Notes under the pieces: generated by a model | What the model was told of the DNA's origin: nothing | What the model saw: the letters and a program-made list of their open reading frames with translations, nothing else | Database searches by the model: none | Made by a program: the position numbers and the translations under genes | NCBI GenBank assembly: GCA_910583815.1 | Contig: CAJTZB010000123.1 | Span: 1-7,628 of the forward strand | DNA: 7,628 nt | From: an uncultured Lachnospiraceae bacterium | GTDB lineage: Bacteria; Bacillota; Clostridia; Lachnospirales; Lachnospiraceae | Reading direction: 5' to 3' | Shown here: piece by piece, positions 1-5,954 of the stretch | Position numbering within the stretch: position 1 is the stretch's first letter | Layout of the letters: every line of letters starts with the position of its first letter

Positions 1-228
1 AAATGCCTGAAATCACATGGGTTGAGGCGTGTTGCCATCTGTACACCGACGCTAGTACCTGTAGATTGCACTTATGATATAAGGCCAAATCTGAAGAAGG
101 GGCATGGAGTTGGAATGTGCCAAGATGGTGCGGTTGGGATGTCAGTAGTGGGATTCTTGTACGAAGAAATATTAGAGCATTATTACTATATGACTACAGT
201 GATTACAGCAAATCCGTATACTGATTAA
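1..228 (+). CDS. SpoIID/LytB-domain protein, C-terminal end (partial)
   Basis: The frame is open from the first base of the window to a TAA at 226-228, so this is the last 75 residues of a longer gene. The sequence GHGVGMCQDGA at nt 100-132, followed by a G-x-x-YEEILEHYY stretch, matches the end of the SpoIID/LytB fold, where GHGVGMSQxGA and a later (Y)xEILxHYY are characteristic. Family members are secreted or membrane-anchored. SpoIID is a peptidoglycan lytic transglycosylase used in spore engulfment; LytB-type relatives enhance amidases. Family membership is inferred from this C-terminal signature only, and sporulation function cannot be claimed. The roughly 33 residues before GHG do not show the usual small Gly-rich lead-in, so the protein may be divergent or damaged there. 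A TTG at 22 is an internal codon rather than a likely start. The next gene begins 20 bases downstream with no convincing promoter between, suggesting co-transcription. Confidence 0.72.
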   Translation, partial: KCLKSHGLRRVAICTPTLVPVDCTYDIRPNLKKGHGVGMCQDGAVGMSVVGFLYEEILEHYYYMTTVITANPYTD

Positions 229-248
229 ATGTGTAAAGAGGGAAAGTC

Positions 249-1535
249 ATGAAACGTCGATTTCTTTTATTTGTCTTGGTATCTATTCTATTCTTTTCTG
301 CTTGTGCCGATGCAAAGGACATGCAGGGTGAAGGAAATTCCCATATTTCTGCGACCGGGATGCCAGAAATACAACCATCTGCGACCGGGGCTCCAATACC
401 ACAGCCATCTGCAACGGAAACACCAACGCCGCAGCCGACTGCCACAAATACGCCAACACCTCAGCCTCCTACGGAAGAGGAATTAGCAAAGGAAAGAGTT
501 ACGCAGAAAATTTGGGAAGCTTTTGAAAAGGTAAGATATGACAAAGAAGCCAAAGAAGAAGGCCGGTTTTGGGAACTGCTGTTAGAGAGCAGAGGGACAT
601 TACATATCGCCATGATTACCTACAAGCCGGTCATAAAAATAGAGAATAATATATATCAGGGAGAGGGATTAGTTTACCTTGTCTTTTATGACGAAAGCAA
701 GGACGAAGCGCCGCACTTTGTCTGCAAATATGGCAGCATGTTTGAGGCGGATATTTTTGGTGATGGAGGGAAGATGTATCTGTCCCTTATTACAAACCAT
801 GAGTTCAGTGGGGCAGAGTTTTATGACATGTCTGCATTCTGCCTGAGCCAGAATGGCTGCTTTGAGGCTGTTTTTGCAGAGAATTCACTTGCCTACTGGC
901 AGGACAGGAAGGCGGAGTTTGAAGAAGGCGGGAAGGTAAAGATTTACCAAAGAATAATACGGAGGGCGTTTTTCTATCCCTATCTTCTGAATGAAATAGA
1001 TGCCAAAAACTATTCTTGGTATCCGCCAGACTACGATTGGGAGCATGAGACAGACCTCAGTCTGTCACAGCTTGTTTTTGACCGGCCGTCTTCAGTGAGG
1101 GTATTGAATGAAAGCACGGTTCTGGCAGATTTGCTCAGCCCAGAGTGTGAAAGATATATTGTCTGGCCAGAAAACGATTGGGTGGGAGAAGATAAGTATG
1201 TGGTTGCTGCCGGTTCTCTTATGGCGCAGGACGGCTCGGTGCTGACGGTATATAAAGAACTGATATACTCAAAATGGGAATGTGTAAACATTATGCTGTA
1301 TGATAAAGATGGGAATCTTCTGGATCATATGCATTATACAGGGCAAGTGGCGAGAATTATGCGTGACACGGCACAGAACTGTTTTGAAATCCATGCCTGG
1401 GAGGCTTCGCAGGGCTGGGAAGAAGTAGGCTTAAGCGGCAGGGTAAGGGCGGAGAATGGGAAAATTGTGATTGAGCCGGATGAGGAGCAAGGGAAAACGT
1501 ATGTGCCGGACTTTTCTGAGTGGCCGATAGAATAG
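249..1535 (+). CDS. Predicted lipoprotein with Pro/Thr repeat linker, function unknown
   Basis: The product has 428 residues. The start at ATG 249 is supported by a GAGGGA ribosome binding site six bases upstream and by the signal sequence it creates: MKRR, a hydrophobic run at residues 5-16, then FSAC with Cys19 as the probable lipidation site. The lipobox is acceptable but not ideal (Phe at -3). Residues 34-73 are four 10-residue Pro/Thr repeats that probably form an extended linker away from the membrane. Residues 74-428 form the exported body, rich in aromatic and acidic residues, beginning with a charged helical stretch (about 75-115) and continuing with probable beta-rich segments. I recognise no enzyme motif in it. 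The short gap to the SpoIID/LytB-like gene upstream and a strong terminator downstream suggest a two-gene (or longer) envelope operon. It could be a substrate-binding or structural lipoprotein, but nothing visible selects between these. Confidence 0.85.
   Translation: MKRRFLLFVLVSILFFSACADAKDMQGEGNSHISATGMPEIQPSATGAPIPQPSATETPTPQPTATNTPTPQPPTEEELAKERVTQKIWEAFEKVRYDKEAKEEGRFWELLLESRGTLHIAMITYKPVIKIENNIYQGEGLVYLVFYDESKDEAPHFVCKYGSMFEADIFGDGGKMYLSLITNHEFSGAEFYDMSAFCLSQNGCFEAVFAENSLAYWQDRKAEFEEGGKVKIYQRIIRRAFFYPYLLNEIDAKNYSWYPPDYDWEHETDLSLSQLVFDRPSSVRVLNESTVLADLLSPECERYIVWPENDWVGEDKYVVAAGSLMAQDGSVLTVYKELIYSKWECVNIMLYDKDGNLLDHMHYTGQVARIMRDTAQNCFEIHAWEASQGWEEVGLSGRVRAENGKIVIEPDEEQGKTYVPDFSEWPIE
348..467 (+). 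repeat. Four tandem 30-bp units encoding a Pro/Thr linker
   Basis: Residues 34-73 of the lipoprotein read as four consecutive 10-residue units: SATGMPEIQP, SATGAPIPQP, SATETPTPQP and TATNTPTPQP. Each is 30 bases long. The units drift from first to last, so this is an old or selected repeat rather than a recent perfect duplication. Such linkers commonly space a lipid anchor from a folded domain, and the unit number may vary between strains. Confidence 0.85.
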
Positions 1536-1584
1536 AGCAGATAGGAATAAAAGCCGGATGATTTATCACAATAACTCAGAAACG

Positions 1585-1630
1585 AGCTGCCGTTTCACAG
1601 CAGGAATGTTGTGAGGCGGCAGCTTTTTCT
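1585..1630 (+). terminator. Rho-independent terminator after the lipoprotein gene
   Basis: Positions 1585-1600 pair with 1609-1624 over 16 base pairs. The outer eight are perfect (AGCTGCCG/CGGCAGCT) and the inner eight include three G-U pairs. An 8-base loop separates the arms, and the stem is followed by TTTTTCT. It lies 50 bases after the lipoprotein stop. A second T-run at 1644-1649 follows and may act as a back-up. Confidence 0.9.
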
Positions 1631-1694
1631 GTCTTGTTGCCGCTTTTTTGGTTAGCGTCTCTGTACACCAACGCTTATATTTTGATAAAACGCA

Positions 1695-1723
1695 TTGAAT
1701 CAAGGAAATACCTGTGATAAAAT
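1695..1723 (+). promoter_or_regulatory. Sigma-A-type promoter with extended -10
   Basis: TTGAAT at 1695-1700 and TAAAAT at 1718-1723 are separated by 17 bases, and a TG lies one base before the -10 (TGATAAAAT). Transcription would start near 1730, just after the lipoprotein terminator, and would produce a leader of about 100 bases before the DUF4250-type gene. The match is judged by eye against the vegetative consensus. Confidence 0.65.
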
Positions 1724-1767
1724 AATGAGCAGTGCGATGTTATGGAAGCGAAAGACAGAGGAGAGAT

Positions 1768-1800
1768 ATGATGCAGCAGATGCTCTTTCGGTCAAGATAA
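1768..1800 (+). CDS. Possible 10-codon leader peptide
   Basis: GAGGAG at 1758-1763 is followed by two ATG codons, at 1768 and 1771. The second has the better spacing of seven bases. The frame reads MMQQMLFRSR and ends with TAA at 1798-1800. It lies inside the predicted leader of the DUF4250-type gene, 28 bases before that gene's start. The strong binding site makes translation plausible, but an ORF this short can arise by chance and the peptide matches nothing I know. If translated, it could affect the folding of the downstream ribosome binding site. Confidence 0.35.
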   Translation: MMQQMLFRSR

Positions 1801-1811
1801 AATTTTAGCAA

Positions 1812-1828
1812 AGAAAGGATTCCTTTTT
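1812..1828 (+). promoter_or_regulatory. RBS of the DUF4250-type gene within a self-complementary segment
   Basis: The ribosome binding site AAAGGA (1814-1819) lies nine bases from the ATG at 1829. Positions 1812-1818 can pair with 1822-1828 over seven pairs, one of them G-U, around a 3-base loop, which would hide this site. Only two of the pairs are G-C, so the hairpin is weak on its own. Confidence 0.45.
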
Positions 1829-2014
1829 ATGAAACTGCCAGATGACCCAAACATGCTTTACAGCATATTGAATATGAAATTGCGTGATTTTTACCCTTCG
1901 CTCAGTGCATTGTGCGAAGATATGGAAGTGGACAGTAAGGAGCTTGAAAAGCGTCTGAGGGAAGCAGGTTTTCTTTATGACTCGGGACAAAACCGTATTG
2001 TAAGCAGCTATTAG
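1829..2014 (+). CDS. Small DUF4250-type protein
   Basis: The product has 61 residues, is soluble, and has no signal or membrane segment. The pattern LPxDPxMLxSxxNxKLRDxYxSLxxLCxDM, then an ELEKRL helix and a GFxYDxxxN end, matches my memory of the DUF4250 family, which consists of proteins of about 60 residues found in Clostridia and relatives. Their function is unknown. The predicted pattern is helix, short helix, helix and a small C-terminal strand, which could be a tiny nucleic-acid-binding fold, but this is speculation. The start at 1829 is the only reasonable ATG, gives the conserved N-terminus, and is preceded by AAAGGA. The length is usual for the family. It has its own upstream promoter and is followed by a short, weak hairpin with a T-run, so it may be largely monocistronic. 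Confidence 0.78.
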   Translation: MKLPDDPNMLYSILNMKLRDFYPSLSALCEDMEVDSKELEKRLREAGFLYDSGQNRIVSSY

Positions 2015-2023
2015 AGAGGTTAG

Positions 2024-2053
2024 GCTGAAGAAACGGCTTGACAGCTATTTTTT
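2024..2053 (+). terminator. Weak candidate terminator after the DUF4250-type gene
   Basis: GCTG-AAG at 2024-2030 can pair with CTT and CAGC within 2037-2045, seven pairs with a two-base bulge (2040-2041), followed by TA and six T. The stem is short, so termination would be partial at best. The same bases contain the -35 box of the next promoter. Confidence 0.35.
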
Positions 2054-2066
2054 CAATCAGTAATTT
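2038..2066 (+). promoter_or_regulatory. Promoter for the YigZ-family gene
   Basis: A perfect TTGACA at 2038-2043 is followed, after 17 bases, by TAATTT at 2061-2066, a weaker -10 (three of six consensus bases). The start of transcription would be near 2073, about 25 bases before the coding region. The perfect -35 and the spacing make it credible. Confidence 0.5.
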
Positions 2067-2098
2067 GTGCCGCAAGCGACCTAAATGGAAGGATTATT

Positions 2099-2752
2099 AT
2101 GAGTGAACTTATTAAAACAGTATATCAAGGCGGTGTTGGTGAGTTAACCGAGAAGAAATCTCGTTTTATTGCGACGGTTATGCCGTGTGAGAGCGAGGAG
2201 GCAGCGCTTGTATTTATTGATTCTTTAAAGAAAAAATACTGGGATGCGCGCCACAACTGTTCTGCATACACGATTGGCATGCGCCACGAAATCACACACT
2301 GCAGTGATGATGGCGAACCTGCCAAAACAGCAGGCAGGCCGATGCTTGATGTGCTGTTAAATGAGGATATACACAATGTCTGTGTTGTCGTCACAAGGTA
2401 TTTCGGGGGTATCCTGCTTGGGACCGGAGGACTTGTGAGGGCCTATCAGGGAGCTGTAAAAGAGGGTCTTGCAAACAGTATTCTCATTGAAAAACAGTTT
2501 GGCATCCGTCTGCGTGTTACGACCGACTACAACAGCATAGGAAAGCTGCAGTATCTGTTTGCATCGGAAGACTATGCAGTGCTTTCCACAGAATATACGG
2601 ATGCAGTTGCTGTCCGTATCCTTGTTTCACCAGAGCGGCTTCCTGCCTTAACGGAAAAAATCACAGAAGTGACTTCCGGAAGTGCGGGTATAGAAGAGGA
2701 GAAGAGATTGTGGTTTTCCAGAAACGGAAAGGATGTGCTTCTGTTTGAATAA
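2099..2752 (+). CDS. yigZ: YigZ/IMPACT family protein (UPF0029)
   Basis: The product has 217 residues, the usual length for bacterial YigZ/YvyE proteins, which carry an N-terminal IMPACT (UPF0029) domain and a C-terminal DUF1949 ferredoxin-like domain. The IMPACT domain covers about residues 15-125. It shows KKSRFIA (19-25), the DDGEPAKTAGRPMLDVL block (70-86) and VVTRYFGGILLGTGGLVRAY (97-115 region), all hallmarks of the family. DUF1949 spans about 135-205. The eukaryotic IMPACT protein acts in translational control through GCN1; the bacterial role is not settled, and proposals include ribosome or nucleic-acid binding. It is cytoplasmic, with no signal or membrane segment. GGAAGGA lies five bases before the ATG at 2099 and fixes the start. 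It has its own candidate promoter and appears to be a single-gene unit; no strong terminator follows. Confidence 0.95.
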   Translation: MSELIKTVYQGGVGELTEKKSRFIATVMPCESEEAALVFIDSLKKKYWDARHNCSAYTIGMRHEITHCSDDGEPAKTAGRPMLDVLLNEDIHNVCVVVTRYFGGILLGTGGLVRAYQGAVKEGLANSILIEKQFGIRLRVTTDYNSIGKLQYLFASEDYAVLSTEYTDAVAVRILVSPERLPALTEKITEVTSGSAGIEEEKRLWFSRNGKDVLLFE

Positions 2753-2856
2753 ATTCTCCTTTCTGTGGAATACTAAATAAAGGCCTTGTTCCAAGCACTT
2801 GTTTTACCAGTGTTTTCCTAAATAGTTTTGTAACATTTTCTACATACTCTTTTCAT

Positions 2857-2885
2857 TTGAATAATCTACGGATGTTTGTTATAAT
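2857..2885 (+). promoter_or_regulatory. Strong sigma-A-type promoter for the penicillin-binding protein gene
   Basis: TTGAAT at 2857-2862, a 17-base spacer and a perfect TATAAT at 2880-2885 preceded by TG and one base (TGTTATAAT) form the best promoter in the window. Transcription should begin near 2892, leaving a leader of about 55 bases that ends in GGAGAGG (2935-2941) six bases from the ATG. Upstream, from 2753 to about 2850, the gap is AT-rich and holds only a weak hairpin and a short dyad. Confidence 0.8.
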
Positions 2886-2947
2886 GAAACGGAAGAGTCG
2901 GGCCAAGGAAAGAATTGGAATAGAGGACCTGCACGGAGAGGTACAAC

Positions 2948-5761
2948 ATGAATTTTAGCAAAACATCAGTAAATAAAAAAATACATCTTTTAAAAACAAC
3001 ATCCAGAAGGTTTTCCTCAAAACTGAGTGTTTCGGCCTTCCGGCTTTTTGTTGTGTTTGTTATTTTTCTCGCAGTTACCGGAGTTATGGCCGGTATCGGC
3101 ACGCTGCAGGGGCTGATTGCGTCCGCTCCGTCTCTGGAGAATATCAATGTAGTTCCATCGGGTTATACGACAAAGTTCTATTATTCAGACGGCACGCTTT
3201 CACAGACGCTTGTTGGTGCAGGAGGAAACAGGGAATATGTCACTATTCAGGAAATTCCGGAAATGGTGCAAAATACGTTTATTGCAATTGAAGACGAACG
3301 TTTCCGCGAACATGACGGCATTGATGTCCGCAGTATTTTCCGTTCCACAGTAGAACTGCTGCTTGCAGGAAAACTTCAGTCCGGTGCAAGTACAATTACA
3401 CAGCAGCTGCTGAAAAACCAGATATTTGGAGGCGGAAACGAATCCAATCCTATTACAAAGGTTGTACGTAAAGTGCAGGAACAGTATCTTGCAATACAGC
3501 TTGAGAATACGATGGATAAGGATACCATTCTGGAATATTACCTAAATACCATTAACCTTGGACAAGGGGCATATGGTGTCCAGATGGCTGCCAAAACGTA
3601 TTTTAATAAAACCATTGGTGAGCTGACGCTTTCTGAAGCGGCGGTGCTTGCAAGCATCCCAAAATCACCAACACATATGAATCCGGCAACCAATCCGGAA
3701 GACAATGCAGAGCGCCGTGAAAATGTCCTTTATAAAATGAAACAGCTGGGCTTTTGTACGGAAGAGCAGTATAACGAAGCAATGGCGGATACGGAATCGG
3801 TCTATCTCCGTATTGCTTCAAACGTAAAAGAGAATTCTACGCTCTCTTATTACAGCTATTTTACAGATGAAGTAATCAACCAGCTGATGGCAGAGCTTCA
3901 GGAAAAGTGCGGCTACAGCGCTTCGCAGGCTTCTTCGCTGATTTATACCGGAGGCCTTCGGGTCTTTACAACACAGGATAGGGAAATTCAGGAAATTTGC
4001 GATAGAGTAGTAACCGACCCGTCCATGTATCCGGAGCTTGGCAAGGGTTCTTACTATGACCTTACCTACGCTCTCTCTGTATTAAAAGCAGATGGTACTA
4101 CAATCCATTATCAATTGGCAGACTTTATTAAATTCCATAACTCTTTCAAAGGCAATTCTTCCGTGATAGCGCGTATTTCGGGTGGTGTGTACAACCTGCT
4201 TTTCTATGATTTAGACTTGATTCAGGAGAGCATTGATGCTTTCCGTACGGCTATGGTAGAAGAAGGAGATAAGGTGCTGGCGGAAAAAATGGAACCGGTG
4301 CTGCAGCCTCAGATTTCTCTCTCCATTATGGACCAGTCCACAGGAGCTGTTGTTGGATTGGTTGGAGGAAGAGGTGAAAAAACAGGAAACCGTACATTAA
4401 ACCGTGCCACGTCTACAGTGCGTCAGGTTGGTTCTACGTTTAAGGTACTGGCTTCCTTCCTGCCGGCGATTGATACCGGTGGCATGACACTTGCTACTCC
4501 GGTGGACGACTGCCCTTATTTTTATCCGGGAACGACAAAAGAGGTAAGGAACTGGTATAAAAAAACTCCGCCGTTTATGGGCCTTTCTACAATACGTAAG
4601 GCGATTTCCTATTCTATGAACATTATTGCCGTAAAGACAATAGAACAGGTTACGCCACAGGTTTCTTTTGACTATTTAAAAAAGCTTGGTTTTACAACCT
4701 TGGTGGACTATATGGTAGCTGCTGACGGTTCTACCTATTCCGATATCAATCTGCCGCTTGCACTTGGTGGACTGACAAAAGGTGTTTCCAATATTGAAAT
4801 GACTGCTGCATTTGCTTCCATTGCAAATGGGGGAGTCTATAATACTCCGTACTATTATACAAAAGTGCTCGACCATAGTGGGAAAGTGTTGCTTTCACAT
4901 GAAAAAGTATCCAGACAGGTTATGAAGACTTCCACTGCCTATCTGCTTACAAGCGCGATGCAGGATACTGTGATTGCAGGGCTTGGAACTACTACGGTGC
5001 CGGCGTTCCGAAACTATAAAATGCCAGTAGCCGGAAAAACGGGTACGACTACGAATTCCGTTGACCTTTGGTTCTGCGGATACACGCCGTACTACACTGC
5101 GTCTATTTGGACCGGTTTTGACAACAACTATGAGGTAGATAATTCCAAGCACCGAGATATATGGCGTGAAGTAATGGAAGGAATTCACTCCAAAAAGCAG
5201 CTTGCTTACAAGGAATTTGAAATGCCGGATTCAATTCTGACTGCAAAGATATGCACAAAATCAGGGTTGCTTGCAATTGACGGAGTCTGTGACCAGTATG
5301 CGGCAGGTTCTACGGTAAAGACCGAATATTTTGCAAAGGGTACAGTCCCAACCGAGTACTGTAACTGCCATGTAAAGGCGATTATCTGCCTTGATACGAA
5401 CCATCTGGCTACGGAAAACTGTCCAAATACAGAAGAAAAAGTACTGCTTATCAAAGATGAGCCGATAATTTACTACCCGACTGAACTGGATTTGACTACT
5501 GCAGTTCCTACACCAGTACCGGAAGGCTATCAAAGGACAGAGAGAGAAAAAAATAACATCAAGAAGAAGTATTCATACACTACTTCTGACACAAAATATA
5601 TTCTTCCTTCGGATTTCTGTACCGTGCATACAGTTTCGGAAGTTCTGCCTCCGGTTTTTCCGCCGGATGAATCCGGTGTGGTTCCGGGCGGTTCTACGGA
5701 AAACCCTCTGGGAAATGGCGGAATGCCTCCGGAAGTTGGAGATTCTTATCCGATTTATTGA
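2948..5761 (+). CDS. Class A penicillin-binding protein (PBP1A-type transglycosylase/transpeptidase)
   Basis: This bifunctional enzyme of 937 residues polymerises glycan strands from lipid II and cross-links their peptides outside the membrane. A basic cytoplasmic tail (1-28) is followed by one membrane helix (about 31-57). The GT51 transglycosylase spans about 95-270. It carries the catalytic Glu115 in EDERFREHDG, GASTITQQ (146-153), RKxxE with Glu178, ILEYYLN (194-200) and the LSEAAVLASIPKSP block (228-241). The transpeptidase, about 455-760, has Ser496-x-x-Lys499 in GSTFK, Ser556-Met-Asn558, and Lys697-Thr-Gly in AGKTGT, so both active sites look intact. Residues 345-450 are a lengthy linker between the domains. 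Beyond the transpeptidase lies a segment with six cysteines (769-825, including YCNCH), then a Lys-rich stretch and a Pro/Gly-rich end. The start follows GGAGAGG. Flanked by its own promoter and terminator, the gene is monocistronic. Confidence 0.97.
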   Translation: MNFSKTSVNKKIHLLKTTSRRFSSKLSVSAFRLFVVFVIFLAVTGVMAGIGTLQGLIASAPSLENINVVPSGYTTKFYYSDGTLSQTLVGAGGNREYVTIQEIPEMVQNTFIAIEDERFREHDGIDVRSIFRSTVELLLAGKLQSGASTITQQLLKNQIFGGGNESNPITKVVRKVQEQYLAIQLENTMDKDTILEYYLNTINLGQGAYGVQMAAKTYFNKTIGELTLSEAAVLASIPKSPTHMNPATNPEDNAERRENVLYKMKQLGFCTEEQYNEAMADTESVYLRIASNVKENSTLSYYSYFTDEVINQLMAELQEKCGYSASQASSLIYTGGLRVFTTQDREIQEICDRVVTDPSMYPELGKGSYYDLTYALSVLKADGTTIHYQLADFIKFHNSFKGNSSVIARISGGVYNLLFYDLDLIQESIDAFRTAMVEEGDKVLAEKMEPVLQPQISLSIMDQSTGAVVGLVGGRGEKTGNRTLNRATSTVRQVGSTFKVLASFLPAIDTGGMTLATPVDDCPYFYPGTTKEVRNWYKKTPPFMGLSTIRKAISYSMNIIAVKTIEQVTPQVSFDYLKKLGFTTLVDYMVAADGSTYSDINLPLALGGLTKGVSNIEMTAAFASIANGGVYNTPYYYTKVLDHSGKVLLSHEKVSRQVMKTSTAYLLTSAMQDTVIAGLGTTTVPAFRNYKMPVAGKTGTTTNSVDLWFCGYTPYYTASIWTGFDNNYEVDNSKHRDIWREVMEGIHSKKQLAYKEFEMPDSILTAKICTKSGLLAIDGVCDQYAAGSTVKTEYFAKGTVPTEYCNCHVKAIICLDTNHLATENCPNTEEKVLLIKDEPIIYYPTELDLTTAVPTPVPEGYQRTEREKNNIKKKYSYTTSDTKYILPSDFCTVHTVSEVLPPVFPPDESGVVPGGSTENPLGNGGMPPEVGDSYPIY

Positions 5762-5795
5762 TTAAACCAAACAAAAGAATACAGTTATGAAATCG

Positions 5796-5837
5796 GGCGC
5801 ACCATGCTTTCTTAAGTTATGGTGCGCCTGTTTTTTG
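5796..5837 (+). terminator. Rho-independent terminator after the penicillin-binding protein gene
   Basis: GGCGCACCAT (5796-5805) pairs perfectly over ten bases with ATGGTGCGCC (5819-5828), with a 13-base loop that can form a small inner stem. TG and six T follow. It lies 34 bases after the stop codon. Confidence 0.93.
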
Positions 5838-5838
5838 T

Positions 5839-5943
5839 TTCATAGGAAACTGCGCTATTTTAGGAAAAAAGCTATTATCATTGTGCCGCCGCGTGAAATG
5901 TGATACAATGAAATTTGCCCTTGAGGGTGCAGTTTCCTATGAA
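5839..5943. repeat. Perfect 15-bp inverted repeat bracketing the rarA promoter
   Basis: TTCATAGGAAACTGC at 5839-5853 is the exact reverse complement of GCAGTTTCCTATGAA at 5929-5943, with 75 bases between. The left arm starts just after the T-run of the preceding terminator. The right arm runs into the rarA ribosome binding site (GAAGGAG, 5941-5947). No clear flanking target-site duplication is visible. Its role is unknown; it could be a regulator-binding pair, an RNA fold in read-through transcripts, or the ends of a small mobile element. Confidence 0.85.
5881..5909 (+). promoter_or_regulatory. Promoter for rarA with extended -10
   Basis: TACAAT at 5904-5909 is preceded by TG plus one base (TGATACAAT). 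TTGTGC at 5881-5886 is a fair -35 at a 17-base spacing. Transcription would begin near 5916, giving a leader of about 40 bases that contains only the right arm of the surrounding inverted repeat. I see no LexA-type GAAC-N4-GTTC site here. Confidence 0.65.
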
Positions 5944-5954
5944 GGAGCAGACAA

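Noticed and set aside
217..222. TATACT as a -10 box for the lipoprotein gene
   Set aside because: No acceptable -35 box occurs 16-18 bases upstream, and the short gap fits co-transcription with the upstream gene better.
2796..2816. Terminator after the YigZ-family gene (CACT...AGTG plus TTTT)
   Set aside because: The stem has only four pairs plus one wobble and a 9-base loop, which is too weak to annotate.
5839..5943. Inverted repeat as a recent MITE insertion
   Set aside because: The terminal repeats fit, but the flanking bases (TTTTTGT on the left, GGAGCAG on the right) show no target-site duplication, and the segment contains the rarA promoter and joins its RBS. It is kept as an alternative only.
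5762..5954. A structured ncRNA, such as 6S RNA, in the gap before rarA
   Set aside because: The gap is used by a terminator, a promoter and the inverted repeat. I could not see a long interrupted hairpin with its own terminator.
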